DNA of 64,000 nt from Clostridiales bacterium (GTDB taxonomy: Bacteria; Bacillota; Clostridia; Christensenellales; Borkfalkiaceae). The position numbers and the translations under genes were made by a program. The stretch lies in the NCBI GenBank assembly GCA_015055545.1, contig SVHY01000002.1, positions 1-64,000 on the forward strand, written 5' to 3'. Below, piece by piece: positions 38,830-47,049 of the stretch; the first letter of the stretch is position 1; every line of letters begins with the position of its first letter. The notes below the pieces were generated by a model, which saw only the letters and a list, made by a program, of their open reading frames with translations, did no database searches and was not told the DNA's origin.

Positions 38830-39369
38830 ATGTATTGTAAAAAATGTGGTAAATTTATCGGTACGGACGAAGATTTGTGTTACGAGTGTAAGTCCGTGGA
38901 CTTAATGGACGAAAAGCCTACGCAACCTACGCCGCAGTTTCAACCTGCGTACGCACCCCAACCCAAGTTGCAACCGCAAGTAGAGCGCGAGGGAAGCGTG
39001 ATGACGGGTTTTGGCAAGGCGTTGGCTGGCACGATCGTCGGATTTTTCGCTTTTATCTTTTCAATTGTCGCGTTAATCGTCGGCGCAGGCACGGGCTTTA
39101 CGGGCGGATTTTTCGTCGTATGGTCGATAGCGGTTGCCGGTGGCGTGATTTCGCTCGTGTTCGGTATTCAATCTATTAAAGTATTTAAACGCGAAAAAAG
39201 AGCGGGTAGAAAACCGCCTATTCCCGCGCTCGTTTTAGGAATATCGGCTACGGTGTTGGCAGGGCTGACCATTTTGTATGCGTTTATCGCATTGATTGGC
39301 GCGCTTGCATACGATCCCTATTACGACCCTTACTATTATGATCCTTATTACGACGGATATTACTATTAA
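38830..39369 (+). CDS. Zinc-ribbon membrane protein with Tyr-rich tail
   Basis: A 179-aa protein. An N-terminal zinc ribbon (YCKKCGKFIG...LCYECK) is followed by a Pro/Gln linker, then three membrane helices (AGTIVGFFAFIFSIVALIVG, FFVVWSIAVAGGVISLVFG, LVLGISATVLAGLTILYAFI) as in DUF4190-type proteins, and a tail of repeated YDPYY units. The start is 3 nt after the previous stop, with AAGGAG inside that gene. It is the last gene of the six-gene operon. A structural or recruiting role is possible but unsupported. Confidence 0.75.
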   Translation: MYCKKCGKFIGTDEDLCYECKSVDLMDEKPTQPTPQFQPAYAPQPKLQPQVEREGSVMTGFGKALAGTIVGFFAFIFSIVALIVGAGTGFTGGFFVVWSIAVAGGVISLVFGIQSIKVFKREKRAGRKPPIPALVLGISATVLAGLTILYAFIALIGALAYDPYYDPYYYDPYYDGYYY

Positions 39370-39378
39370 GAAATACGC

Positions 39379-39407
39379 AAAAACGGACGGTGGCAACCGC
39401 CCGTTTT
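39379..39407. terminator. Bidirectional terminator
   Basis: AAAACGGACGGT and ACCGCCCGTTTT form a hairpin between the converging six-gene operon and the propeller-protein gene. Confidence 0.8.
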
Positions 39408-39424
39408 ATCATGTAAAGAAGTCT

Positions 39425-40420
39425 TTATTCAATCGGAAAACTGCGCACGTAGTTTCCGCTGGTGAGCTTGCCGAATAAATATTTCATGCTCGCCGATTCG
39501 GTTAAGATAAGCACTCTGCCATTTTCGTAAACGAGTTCTTCTGCCATAGGCGGGCAAACGACGTCTTGTACGAGGCAATCGCCGTCCAAATACACGATAG
39601 GGGTTTGCACGTCGTCAAAGTCCAAATTTCCCGTTTTTGCTTGCTCTAAATCGTATACGAGCAGGTGGGATTTGGTTAAACCCCAAGACGTGGATAAAAC
39701 GATTTTTCCGCTGTCCGTAAGGCACATGCCCTGTACGTTGGACGTGGTTGAAAAATAGAATTCGGGCATAGGGCGGATAGGTTTACCTGTATTTTCGTCC
39801 AACGTCATCACTGCCATCAGCGCGGTGTTTTTATCGCCGCAAGGGGTAGTGATACGGTGGTGTTCGGGCGTAGTATATTCGCTGCCGTCGCGATAGAACG
39901 CGCCCGCGTATAATACGCCGTCGTAGACGGAGCAATAGGACACGGGCAGGGGTACGGAAACGCTATCCACTTTGGTTGCTTTGCCGTCGCCGTCCAGCAC
40001 GTCGGACAATAAAAACATATCGCAATAGGTGCTGTCCTCGCCCGTATTATACGCTACGTATACCCACTTTGCGAAATGCGTAACGCCGCCCGCGTGGCTG
40101 GTGTAAGCCGAACCGTCCGCGTTATACAGCTCGCACTTTGTCGCGCCGTCGTCGTCCACGATATAGAGCATGGACGGGGATTCACCGTCCTTATGATAAC
40201 CGCTCATAAGATACGTGTCGTCGTCCAGCTTGTCAAAGCCCTGTGGTACGAACCCCGACCACAGCCCGGGAATTTTCATTTCCCGCTCCGCGCCCTTGAA
40301 AAAGAACTTCGCGAAGATGAACTTTTCGCCCGCGTGCACGATAAGCACGAGCGAGAGCAACACGCTCAGGATAATACACAGGATTTTTGCCCACAGGGGC
40401 ATTTTTTTCTTTTGTTCCAT
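39425..40420 (-). CDS. Membrane-anchored beta-propeller-like protein
   Basis: A 331-aa protein with one N-terminal membrane anchor (ILCIILSVLLSLVLIVHAGE) and an extracytoplasmic domain with repeated strands (DDDTYLMSGYH, GVLYAGAFYR, GKIVLSTSWG, GRVLILTESA) typical of propellers. I recognise no precise family. Its start overlaps the GH2 stop (TAATG), so it belongs to the MFS-GH2 operon and may bind or sense the same glycoside. It ends at the shared terminator. Confidence 0.65.
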   Translation of the reverse strand: MEQKKKMPLWAKILCIILSVLLSLVLIVHAGEKFIFAKFFFKGAEREMKIPGLWSGFVPQGFDKLDDDTYLMSGYHKDGESPSMLYIVDDDGATKCELYNADGSAYTSHAGGVTHFAKWVYVAYNTGEDSTYCDMFLLSDVLDGDGKATKVDSVSVPLPVSYCSVYDGVLYAGAFYRDGSEYTTPEHHRITTPCGDKNTALMAVMTLDENTGKPIRPMPEFYFSTTSNVQGMCLTDSGKIVLSTSWGLTKSHLLVYDLEQAKTGNLDFDDVQTPIVYLDGDCLVQDVVCPPMAEELVYENGRVLILTESASMKYLFGKLTSGNYVRSFPIE

Positions 40421-42147
40421 TATTTCACCTTATTTGCTTCCGCGGTAATTTCCGCGTTGATTTTTTTCATAAATTCCACGGGAATTTTCACGATTTCTCT
40501 ATCGTACGTTACCAGCCCGTTAATCTCTTCTTCCACGTCTGAAACTTGCGTGTAAATGCACCCGCACAAGCCCTTTTTAATTAGCGGCAACACCTTTTTA
40601 AGATACAGTTTTTCCACCGCCGCGCCGAGCGTTTCAAACGAACGGAATTTCTTATATCCGAACTCTTTTTCTTCGTCGAAAACGTGTCCTGCGCATTTCA
40701 TGGAATACCCGCCGAATTCGCTAAGAACCACAGGTCGGCTGTCCTTGGGTACGCGCAAGAGGGTATAATAGGTATGCAAGCTTTTGAGCTCCGTTTTGCC
40801 TACGCCCTGATCGTGCCAACCGCTGACGGAATCGATGATACGCGTGTTGTCCAAGCTGCGTACGTACTCGGTAAAATGCGCGGAATCGAACTGTCCCCAG
40901 CCCTCGTTGAAAATTGTCCAAAGCCCGATACACGGGCAGTTATACAGCTTTGAAACCGTTTCGTCCACGGCGTGAGCAAACTCCGCGCGCCCGTCTGCGT
41001 CGTTACGTGCAAAATACGCGTAATCGTCGTCGCGGTGCTTAAAGCCCAAAAAGGGCAGGAGCGCAATATGCGACCATTTATAATCGCCGCCGCCGTTCAC
41101 GAAATCCTGCCAAACGACGAGCCCTAATCTATCGCAATGATAATACCAACGCATAGGCTCGATTTTAATGTGTTTGCGCACGGTGTTAAAGCCCATGTCT
41201 TTGAGCAGTTTCAATTCTTCCCAAGCCGCTTGATCGCAAGGATAGGTGAGCATACCATCCGACCAATACCCCTGATCGAGTACGCCGTTAAAAAAGTAGG
41301 GTTTGCCGTTCAAGGTCAAGCGCGCTACGCCCTGTTCGTCCCGCGTTTTTCCAAAGGCACGGAACGCGAAATAGCTCTCGATTTTATCTCCCGTCGCGCT
41401 CGTGATGACGCAATCGTACAGTTTGGGGTTTTCGGGCGACCAAGGCTCGAAATCGTAGCGCAAGTCCGTTTCGCTTTGATACCGTTCCCGTAAAATTTCC
41501 GTGCCGTTGTCGTATACGGTAATTTTTTGCCATTCGTCGCCGCAATTCGATTGCACGCGAACGTTCTTGTCTGTAAAATTCGGCGTAAAGCGCAAACCCG
41601 TTATATGCGTTTTTGGCATAAATTCCAACCAAACCGTTTGCCAAATCCCGCTCTGGGGCGTATACCAAATCCCGCCGCGTTTATCTTTTTGTTTCCCGAA
41701 CGCGCCGCCGTTTCTCGTTCCTTCGTCGCGGCATTTTACAACCAGTTCGTTTTCGCCTGCTCGTGCGTTTTCAAGCAGCGTCGAAAAAGCCGTGAACCCG
41801 CCGCGATGCACGGCTACCTTTTCGCCGTTGAAAAATACTTCCGCCTCGCTGTCTACCGCGCCAAAATGCAGTTTAATAGCGCCGTTTAAAAAGCGTTCGT
41901 CTATGACGACGCTTCGGCTGTACACGAGCGTTTCGCCGCTTTCTAAACGGAAATTCTCAATGCCGCTAAGCAACGTTTCGGGGGAAAAGGGAACGAGAAT
42001 TTTTCCGTCGAAAACAACGCTTTCGCCCCGTAGTTTTTGCAAATTCCATTTTCCGTTCAAACACAGCCAGTTTTCCCGTTTAGCCTGCGGGAAAGGGTGC
42101 TGACTATGCGGCGTTTCGCCTACGTTATATCTCGTTTTCAAGGTCAT
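40420..42147 (-). CDS. Glycoside hydrolase family 2 enzyme
   Basis: A 575-aa GH2 enzyme, of the beta-galactosidase/beta-glucuronidase class. It has an N-terminal sugar-binding beta domain, an immunoglobulin-like middle domain (LYDCVITSATGDKIESYFAF) and a TIM barrel with the acid/base Glu in TIFNEGWGQ and the nucleophile Glu in VLSEFGGYS. No signal peptide is present, so it acts in the cytoplasm on imported glycosides. It overlaps the upstream MFS gene by 23 nt. The exact sugar cannot be inferred; the length is short of LacZ and nearer to glucuronidases. Confidence 0.9.
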   Translation of the reverse strand: MTLKTRYNVGETPHSQHPFPQAKRENWLCLNGKWNLQKLRGESVVFDGKILVPFSPETLLSGIENFRLESGETLVYSRSVVIDERFLNGAIKLHFGAVDSEAEVFFNGEKVAVHRGGFTAFSTLLENARAGENELVVKCRDEGTRNGGAFGKQKDKRGGIWYTPQSGIWQTVWLEFMPKTHITGLRFTPNFTDKNVRVQSNCGDEWQKITVYDNGTEILRERYQSETDLRYDFEPWSPENPKLYDCVITSATGDKIESYFAFRAFGKTRDEQGVARLTLNGKPYFFNGVLDQGYWSDGMLTYPCDQAAWEELKLLKDMGFNTVRKHIKIEPMRWYYHCDRLGLVVWQDFVNGGGDYKWSHIALLPFLGFKHRDDDYAYFARNDADGRAEFAHAVDETVSKLYNCPCIGLWTIFNEGWGQFDSAHFTEYVRSLDNTRIIDSVSGWHDQGVGKTELKSLHTYYTLLRVPKDSRPVVLSEFGGYSMKCAGHVFDEEKEFGYKKFRSFETLGAAVEKLYLKKVLPLIKKGLCGCIYTQVSDVEEEINGLVTYDREIVKIPVEFMKKINAEITAEANKVK

Positions 42148-43477
42148 TTCCCTTCTCCTTTTTCGCCGTTTTCTTTACCAAAATGGGTACGATGGCAAAC
42201 ATCAACAGCGCAGTAATCGCCGCCAACAAAAAGATTTCGGGCGCGGGGATATATTGCGTGGTCATCACGTCCGCGTTCGTCAAATCGGGCAGGGGGATTG
42301 CCGCCGCTTTATTGATAGCGTTGCCGATAGCAGGACCTAAAAGCATAGGGATAAGTACGCTGAAAATCATACGCACGCCTTGCAGTTTTCCCGCGTCCTT
42401 TTCGGGGGTATGATCGCGCACGAGCGCGCCGCAAAGCGCGGAAACGAGTATATAACCCGTAATCATCACGAACCCAGCCACACCAAAGAGTACGAGCGTC
42501 GCCGCCTTACCCGAAAGGAAAGAAAAGGCGTACATACCCGTAAGCCCAAGCGCGAACACGCCCGTTGCGGCGTAGAGCATAACGGCTTTGTTGCGTTTAT
42601 CCGACAGCCGACCTAAAAACACGTTTACCGCCGCACCGAGGATAATCGCCGCGCCGAACACGACGCTGTATTCCATGACGGTAAAGCCAAGATACGTTTT
42701 CATATAAATAATGAGATACGGCATAAAAATCTGACACGCCACGCCGTACACGCCCATTAGCACGAGTGTGAGATACAACGGCGTATGTGCTTTGACGACG
42801 CTCGGTTTAAACCCGTACGCAATATCTTTCAGCTTGCCGTTTTTAACGAGCGACGGGCTATCCTTTACGGTAAAAATTCCAACGATACCGCAAACGGTAA
42901 TCACGCCGCCCAGCCCGAAGAATAAGCCTTTATAGCCGATAAACGATACGAGTATACCAAACCCGCCCGCTACGATGAGCATGGCGACGAGCGGTAGAAC
43001 GGATAAAACGCTTTCCACCTTTCCGCGGTATTCTTCGCGGGTATTGTCCGTCACCCAAGCGTTGAACGCGGCGTCGTTCGCCGTCGAGCCGAACACGGTC
43101 ATCACGCAATCGAGCGCTACGACGAGCGCAACGGCGATAGCCACGGCTTTTACCGTGGTCGTATCAAACAGTTTTGCGATATTCTCTGTCGTAATCAACC
43201 CGAACGCCGCTACGGTAATACCCCAAATAATATACCCGAAAGATATAAACGAACGCCGATTTCCCGTTTTATCGGAAAGCGTACCCGCCACGAGCGTGGT
43301 TATCGTTGCGGCAACGCCCGAAAGCTGTACCATGAGCGTAACCGCGTCCAAATCAGGCGCGATGGTTTCAAACACGAACAGGTTAAAATATATATTTTCC
43401 ACCGCCCAAGCGATTTGCCCAATCAACCCGAACAGCAATAAAATCGTCCAATTCCTTTTCCCAAAAACGTTTTGCAT
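42125..43477 (-). CDS. MFS transporter
   Basis: A 450-aa major-facilitator protein with 12 predicted helices; the N-terminus is WTILLLFGLIGQIAWAVENI and the motif-A-like loop is GTLSDKTGNRRSFI, repeated in the second half as GRLSDKRNKAVML. ATG 43477 is chosen because AAGGTGATATT precedes it; an extension upstream has no site. It is first in the operon with the GH2 hydrolase and propeller protein, so it probably imports the glycoside that GH2 cleaves. Confidence 0.88.
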   Translation of the reverse strand: MQNVFGKRNWTILLLFGLIGQIAWAVENIYFNLFVFETIAPDLDAVTLMVQLSGVAATITTLVAGTLSDKTGNRRSFISFGYIIWGITVAAFGLITTENIAKLFDTTTVKAVAIAVALVVALDCVMTVFGSTANDAAFNAWVTDNTREEYRGKVESVLSVLPLVAMLIVAGGFGILVSFIGYKGLFFGLGGVITVCGIVGIFTVKDSPSLVKNGKLKDIAYGFKPSVVKAHTPLYLTLVLMGVYGVACQIFMPYLIIYMKTYLGFTVMEYSVVFGAAIILGAAVNVFLGRLSDKRNKAVMLYAATGVFALGLTGMYAFSFLSGKAATLVLFGVAGFVMITGYILVSALCGALVRDHTPEKDAGKLQGVRMIFSVLIPMLLGPAIGNAINKAAAIPLPDLTNADVMTTQYIPAPEIFLLAAITALLMFAIVPILVKKTAKKEKGNDLENEI

Positions 43478-43552
43478 AATATCACCTTGCACTTATTATA
43501 TCATATTTTCCCTTTTGTGTATAGTTATTTGCGGAAAATTTTCGCCGTCTGC

Positions 43553-43581
43553 TTTACTTTTTTTAAAAATAAGAGTATAAT
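43553..43581 (+). promoter_or_regulatory. Promoter of the EamA gene, leaderless arrangement
   Basis: TTTACT (43553-43558), 17 nt, TATAAT (43576-43581). Only 7 nt separate the -10 box from ATG 43589, so transcription should begin at or next to the start codon. Confidence 0.7.
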
Positions 43582-43588
43582 AATGCGT

Positions 43589-44482
43589 ATGGAAAGTCAG
43601 TTATCAAGTGAACAATTAAACGGCGGAGGAAAAGACAAGCGTGCTTTGGGCGTTTTGTGTATCCTTTTATCCGCGTTCTTTTTCTCGCTTATGAGCGTAT
43701 TCGTGCGTCTTTCGGGCGATTTGCCCACCTTCCAAAAAGCGTTGTTTAGAAACGCCGTGGCGGCGGTTACGGCTTTTTGTTTGCTCGTAAGAAGTCGTTC
43801 GTTTGCGATTAAAAAAGGCTGTTTTCTTCCCTTGCTCGCCCGTGCGGTTGCGGGTACGGTAGGGATTATCGGCAACTTTTACGCCATCGATCATATGTAC
43901 GTATCCGACGCGTCGCTTTTGAATAAACTCGCGCCCTTTTTCTCGGTTATTTTTTCCTTCTTTATCCTGAAAGAAAAGGCAAACTGGAAGGATTGGCTGC
44001 TCGTGTTTATTGCTTTTTTCGGCGCGTTGTTCGTGGTGAAACCGTCCTTTGATTTATCCAAAAGTATTCCCGCGCTCGTAGGCGTTTTGGGCGCGCTTGG
44101 CGCAGGTTTGGCGTATACGTTCGTGCGATATTTGGGCGGCAAGGGGGAACGCGCAAGCATTATCGTGTTCTACTTTTCCGTGTTTTCCACGGCGGCGGTG
44201 TTGCCCATGGCAATTGCCGATTTTCAACCCATGACGGCGGCGCAAGTGGTCTTTTTATTGCTTGCGGGCTTGGCGGCAAGCGTAGCGCAGTTTGCCTTGA
44301 CGACGGCGTATTCCTTCGCGCCCGCCAAAGAAATTTCCGTATACGATTATTCGCAGGTGCTTTTCGCCGCGATTTGGGGCGTTCTCTTCTTTTCCGAACT
44401 GCCCGACTGGATCAGCTTTATAGGCTACGCAATCATCATCAGCGCGGCACTTGTAAAATATTTTCTTGGAAAGAAAAAGTAA
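43589..44482 (+). CDS. EamA/DMT-family transporter
   Basis: A 297-aa membrane protein with ten predicted helices in two EamA repeats (LCILLSAFFFSLMSVFVRLS, VGVLGALGAGLAYTFVRYLG; later VFLLLAGLAASVAQFALTTA). The drug/metabolite transporter superfamily exports amino acids and metabolites; the substrate is unknown. ATG 43589 is chosen over ATG 43583 because it coincides with the predicted transcription start; neither has a ribosome site. It is divergent from the MFS-GH2 operon and has its own terminator. Confidence 0.85.
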   Translation: MESQLSSEQLNGGGKDKRALGVLCILLSAFFFSLMSVFVRLSGDLPTFQKALFRNAVAAVTAFCLLVRSRSFAIKKGCFLPLLARAVAGTVGIIGNFYAIDHMYVSDASLLNKLAPFFSVIFSFFILKEKANWKDWLLVFIAFFGALFVVKPSFDLSKSIPALVGVLGALGAGLAYTFVRYLGGKGERASIIVFYFSVFSTAAVLPMAIADFQPMTAAQVVFLLLAGLAASVAQFALTTAYSFAPAKEISVYDYSQVLFAAIWGVLFFSELPDWISFIGYAIIISAALVKYFLGKKK

Positions 44483-44495
44483 ATTTGCTTTGTAA

Positions 44496-44532
44496 AAACC
44501 CGCGGCAAGCGTATACTTGCCGCGGGTTTTTT
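44496..44532 (+). terminator. Terminator of the EamA gene
   Basis: AAACCCGCGGCAAG and CTTGCCGCGGGTTT form a strong hairpin followed by TTTTT. The next 150 nt are unusually poor in T on the plus strand (A/C/G-rich, about 44590-44680) with no gene visible. Confidence 0.9.
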
Positions 44533-44690
44533 GCATACTGCAAAGTAGCAAGATAAGAAAACACACAATATACTGATATAGAGATTTTTGCGAAAAAATG
44601 AAAAATAACCACAAAAAACCGAAAGAAAACAACAAACAACCGTAAGAAAAGCACAAAAAAGTGAAAGAATAAGAAATTATATGTAAAGCG

Positions 44691-44719
44691 TTGCGTTTTC
44701 GGGGAATATAGGGTATAAT
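44691..44719 (+). promoter_or_regulatory. Promoter of the hexapeptide transferase-glmM operon
   Basis: TTGCGT (44691-44696), 17 nt, TATAAT (44714-44719). Confidence 0.7.
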
Positions 44720-44748
44720 AGGAAAAGATTGACAAAAAGGAGCGAAAA

Positions 44749-45411
44749 ATGTATAAAATCACGGAACTTTACGATTTAGAGCGAACGCAGGCAAAGGAGT
44801 ATTTGTCGCAGTTCACGTATCCGTACGAGGCTTTATCGGGGCTGAAAGCGTTTATCACGCGCTTTGGTGAAACGTTGGGTGAAGATTACGCGCAAATTTC
44901 GCCGTGCGTTTGGGTGCATAAGAGCGCGATTATTTCGCCTACGGCGCAAATCGGTTCGCCGTGCATTATCGGCGCAGGAACGGAGGTGCGGCACGGGGCG
45001 TTCATTCGCGGTAGCGCGCTCGTTGGAGAAAACTGCGTCGTCGGCAATTCGGTGGAGCTGAAAAACGTTATTCTATTCGACGGCGTGCAAGTGCCGCATT
45101 ATAACTACGTCGGCGATTCTATTTTGGGGTTCAAGGCACACATGGGTGCGGGGTCGATTACGTCTAACGTCAAATCGGATAAGACGCTCGTCGTGATAAG
45201 GGACGGCGAAAAGAGCAAAGAAACGGGCATGAAAAAGGTGGGCGCAATGCTTGGCGATTTCGTGGAAGTGGGCTGTAACAGTGTGCTCAATCCGGGTACG
45301 GTGATAGGCAGGAACGCGCAAATTTATCCGCTTTCGTGCGTTCGCGGAACGGTTAAAGCGGATTGTATTTATAAAGACAAAAATCATATCGTTGGGAGGC
45401 AACATGGGTAA
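44749..45411 (+). CDS. Left-handed beta-helix (hexapeptide) transferase, GlmU-C-like
   Basis: A 220-aa protein. Residues 65-215 show hexapeptide-repeat turns (AIISPTAQIGSPCIIGAGTE, VIGRNAQIYPLSCVRGTV) characteristic of LbetaH acyltransferases; the YNYVGDSILGFKAHMGAGSI segment resembles the acetyl-CoA-binding part of GlmU. The nucleotidyltransferase half of GlmU is absent. AAGGAG precedes the ATG. It overlaps glmM by 8 nt, so a role in acetylating a hexosamine-phosphate in the UDP-GlcNAc route is likely but not proven. Confidence 0.83.
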   Translation: MYKITELYDLERTQAKEYLSQFTYPYEALSGLKAFITRFGETLGEDYAQISPCVWVHKSAIISPTAQIGSPCIIGAGTEVRHGAFIRGSALVGENCVVGNSVELKNVILFDGVQVPHYNYVGDSILGFKAHMGAGSITSNVKSDKTLVVIRDGEKSKETGMKKVGAMLGDFVEVGCNSVLNPGTVIGRNAQIYPLSCVRGTVKADCIYKDKNHIVGRQHG

Positions 45412-46777
45412 ATATTTCGGAACGGACGGGTTTCGCGGCGAAGCGAACGTAGAACTTACGGCAAAACACGCTTTTGAAGTGGGGCGATTTTTGGGTTGGT
45501 ATTTAACCGAACGCGTAAAACGCGCGGGCGGTGAGAAAGCGAAAATCGTTATCGGTAAAGATACGCGAAGATCGGGGTATATGTTTGAATACGCGTTGTC
45601 GGGCGGGATCGTTTCCTCGGGCGCGGACGCGTATTTATTGCACGTGACCACCACGCCGTCGGTCGCGTACGTGACCAAGACGGACGGGTTTGATTGCGGC
45701 GTTATGATTTCCGCAAGTCATAACCCTTTTTACGATAACGGTATTAAACTCTTCAACGCCGCGGGCGAGAAGATGGACGACGAAACGATAGAGCTTATCG
45801 AAAATTACTTGGACGGTAGCGTGACGGCGTTTGGGCAAACGTATACCTCTCTTCCCTACGCTACGGGCGAAAAAATCGGCAGAACGGTAGACTTTGTAGC
45901 CGGTAGAAACAGATACGTTGGATATCTCATTTCGCTTGGCGTGTATTCGTTCAAGGGCGTGAAAGTGGGGCTGGATTGTGCAAACGGCAGTGCGTGGACG
46001 ATAGCAAAAAGCGTATTCGACGCGCTCGGCGCGCAAACGTTCGTTATGGGCGCAGAACCAAACGGCGTCAACGTCAACGCAGGCGTAGGCTCTACGCATA
46101 TCGAGAAATTACAGGCGTTCGTGAAAGAGAACGGGTTGGACGTCGGCTTTGCTTACGACGGCGATGCGGACAGATGCCTTTGCGTGGACGAGAACGGCGA
46201 ACTTGTAGACGGCGACAAAATTTTGTATATTTACGCGAAGTATATGCAAGAACGCGGCAAGCTTGTCAAGAACGCGATCGTTACGACGGTCATGTCTAAC
46301 TTCGGGTTGTATAAAGCGTTGGAAGAACTTGGTATAGACTACGTAAAAACGCCCGTAGGAGATAAATACGTCTACGAGTGCATGGCGAAGGAAGGATATA
46401 TTTTAGGCGGCGAACAGTCGGGACATATCATTTTTTCTAAGTACGCTACGACGGGCGACGGCGTATTGACGAGCTTGAAAATTATGCAAGTTTTGATGGA
46501 CAGAAAAGTGTCGTTATCCAAGCTCGCGTCGGGCATGAAAACGTATCCGCAAACGCTTGTCAACGTACGGGTAAAGGACAAAAAAGCCGCCTGCGAAAAC
46601 GCGGCGGTGCAAGCGGCGGTAGACGCGGCGGCGAAAAAAATAGGGGATAAGGGCAGGGTTCTTCTTCGACAATCGGGCACGGAACCCGTCGTACGCGTAA
46701 TGGCAGAAGCGGAGAGCAAAGACCTTTGCGACGAATGTGTGGAAAGCATCGTGAAAGTATTGAAACAAATTCAATGA
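45404..46777 (+). CDS. glmM: Phosphoglucosamine mutase
   Basis: A 457-aa alpha-D-phosphohexomutase converting glucosamine-6-phosphate to glucosamine-1-phosphate for UDP-GlcNAc, hence peptidoglycan. Four-domain family landmarks: GKYFGTDGFRG at the start, the phosphoserine loop MISASHNPFYDNGIKLF, the metal loop AYDGDADRCLCVD, the sugar loop GGEQSGH and RQSGTEPVVRVMAEA at the end. ATG 45404 has GGGAGG upstream; earlier in-frame codons lie inside the preceding gene. Coupled with the hexapeptide transferase, it forms a short amino-sugar operon. Confidence 0.95.
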   Translation: MGKYFGTDGFRGEANVELTAKHAFEVGRFLGWYLTERVKRAGGEKAKIVIGKDTRRSGYMFEYALSGGIVSSGADAYLLHVTTTPSVAYVTKTDGFDCGVMISASHNPFYDNGIKLFNAAGEKMDDETIELIENYLDGSVTAFGQTYTSLPYATGEKIGRTVDFVAGRNRYVGYLISLGVYSFKGVKVGLDCANGSAWTIAKSVFDALGAQTFVMGAEPNGVNVNAGVGSTHIEKLQAFVKENGLDVGFAYDGDADRCLCVDENGELVDGDKILYIYAKYMQERGKLVKNAIVTTVMSNFGLYKALEELGIDYVKTPVGDKYVYECMAKEGYILGGEQSGHIIFSKYATTGDGVLTSLKIMQVLMDRKVSLSKLASGMKTYPQTLVNVRVKDKKAACENAAVQAAVDAAAKKIGDKGRVLLRQSGTEPVVRVMAEAESKDLCDECVESIVKVLKQIQ

Positions 46778-46837
46778 ATTGAAAAGCTATGCTTTTCGTG
46801 AAATGCGCCTTTCGGCGCATGAATTGAAATAACGATA

Positions 46838-46867
46838 AACGCCTTGGACGAACGTCCAAGGCGTTTA
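46838..46867. terminator. Hairpin shared by glmM and a minus-strand transcript
   Basis: AAACGCCTTGGAC and GTCCAAGGCGTTT pair perfectly with a GAAC loop. The T tail is better on the minus strand. Short palindromes (AAAAGCTATGCTTTT, ATGCGCCTTTCGGCGCAT) lie between glmM and this hairpin. Confidence 0.75.
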
Positions 46868-46934
46868 CCAAAATATATGATAAGGGGGAAAATGATGAGC
46901 ATATTCATTCGTCGTGTCGCCACAACTGATTTAC
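46838..46934 (-). ncRNA. Candidate small RNA with C-rich anti-ribosome-site motif
   Basis: A minus-strand promoter (46941-46969) would start a transcript near 46934 that ends at the hairpin 46838-46867, giving about 95 nt. The RNA has a small hairpin (TTGTGGCGACACGA) and a single-stranded TTTTCCCCCTT at 46882-46892 that could pair with ribosome sites, a feature of several Firmicute sRNAs. No homologue is recognised. The opposite strand has a short frame with a GGGGG site, discussed under rejected items. Confidence 0.35.
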
Positions 46935-46940
46935 GAATAT

Positions 46941-46969
46941 ATTATAACATACGGCGCGTAAAAAGTAAA
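46941..46969 (-). promoter_or_regulatory. Minus-strand promoter with no gene downstream
   Basis: TTTACT (46964-46969), 17 nt, TATAAT (46941-46946) on the minus strand, aimed at the terminator of glmM. Confidence 0.55.
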
Positions 46970-47049
46970 GAGTACGAAAAAAATTTTTAAAAAATTTTAA
47001 AAATGATAGGTAGCAAACAAAAAATGTTATCTTGTAACATTTTGTCGTA

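Noticed and set aside
44439..44762. Phe-rich minus-strand frame
   Set aside because: The Phe/Leu content comes from the A-rich plus strand. It lacks a ribosome site and spans a terminator and a promoter.
46892..46990. Short plus-strand frame (31-33 aa) with a GGGGG ribosome-like site
   Set aside because: The GGGGG run is equally explained as the complement of a C-rich sRNA motif. No plus-strand promoter is visible after the glmM hairpin, and the peptide resembles nothing known. Left open but not annotated.
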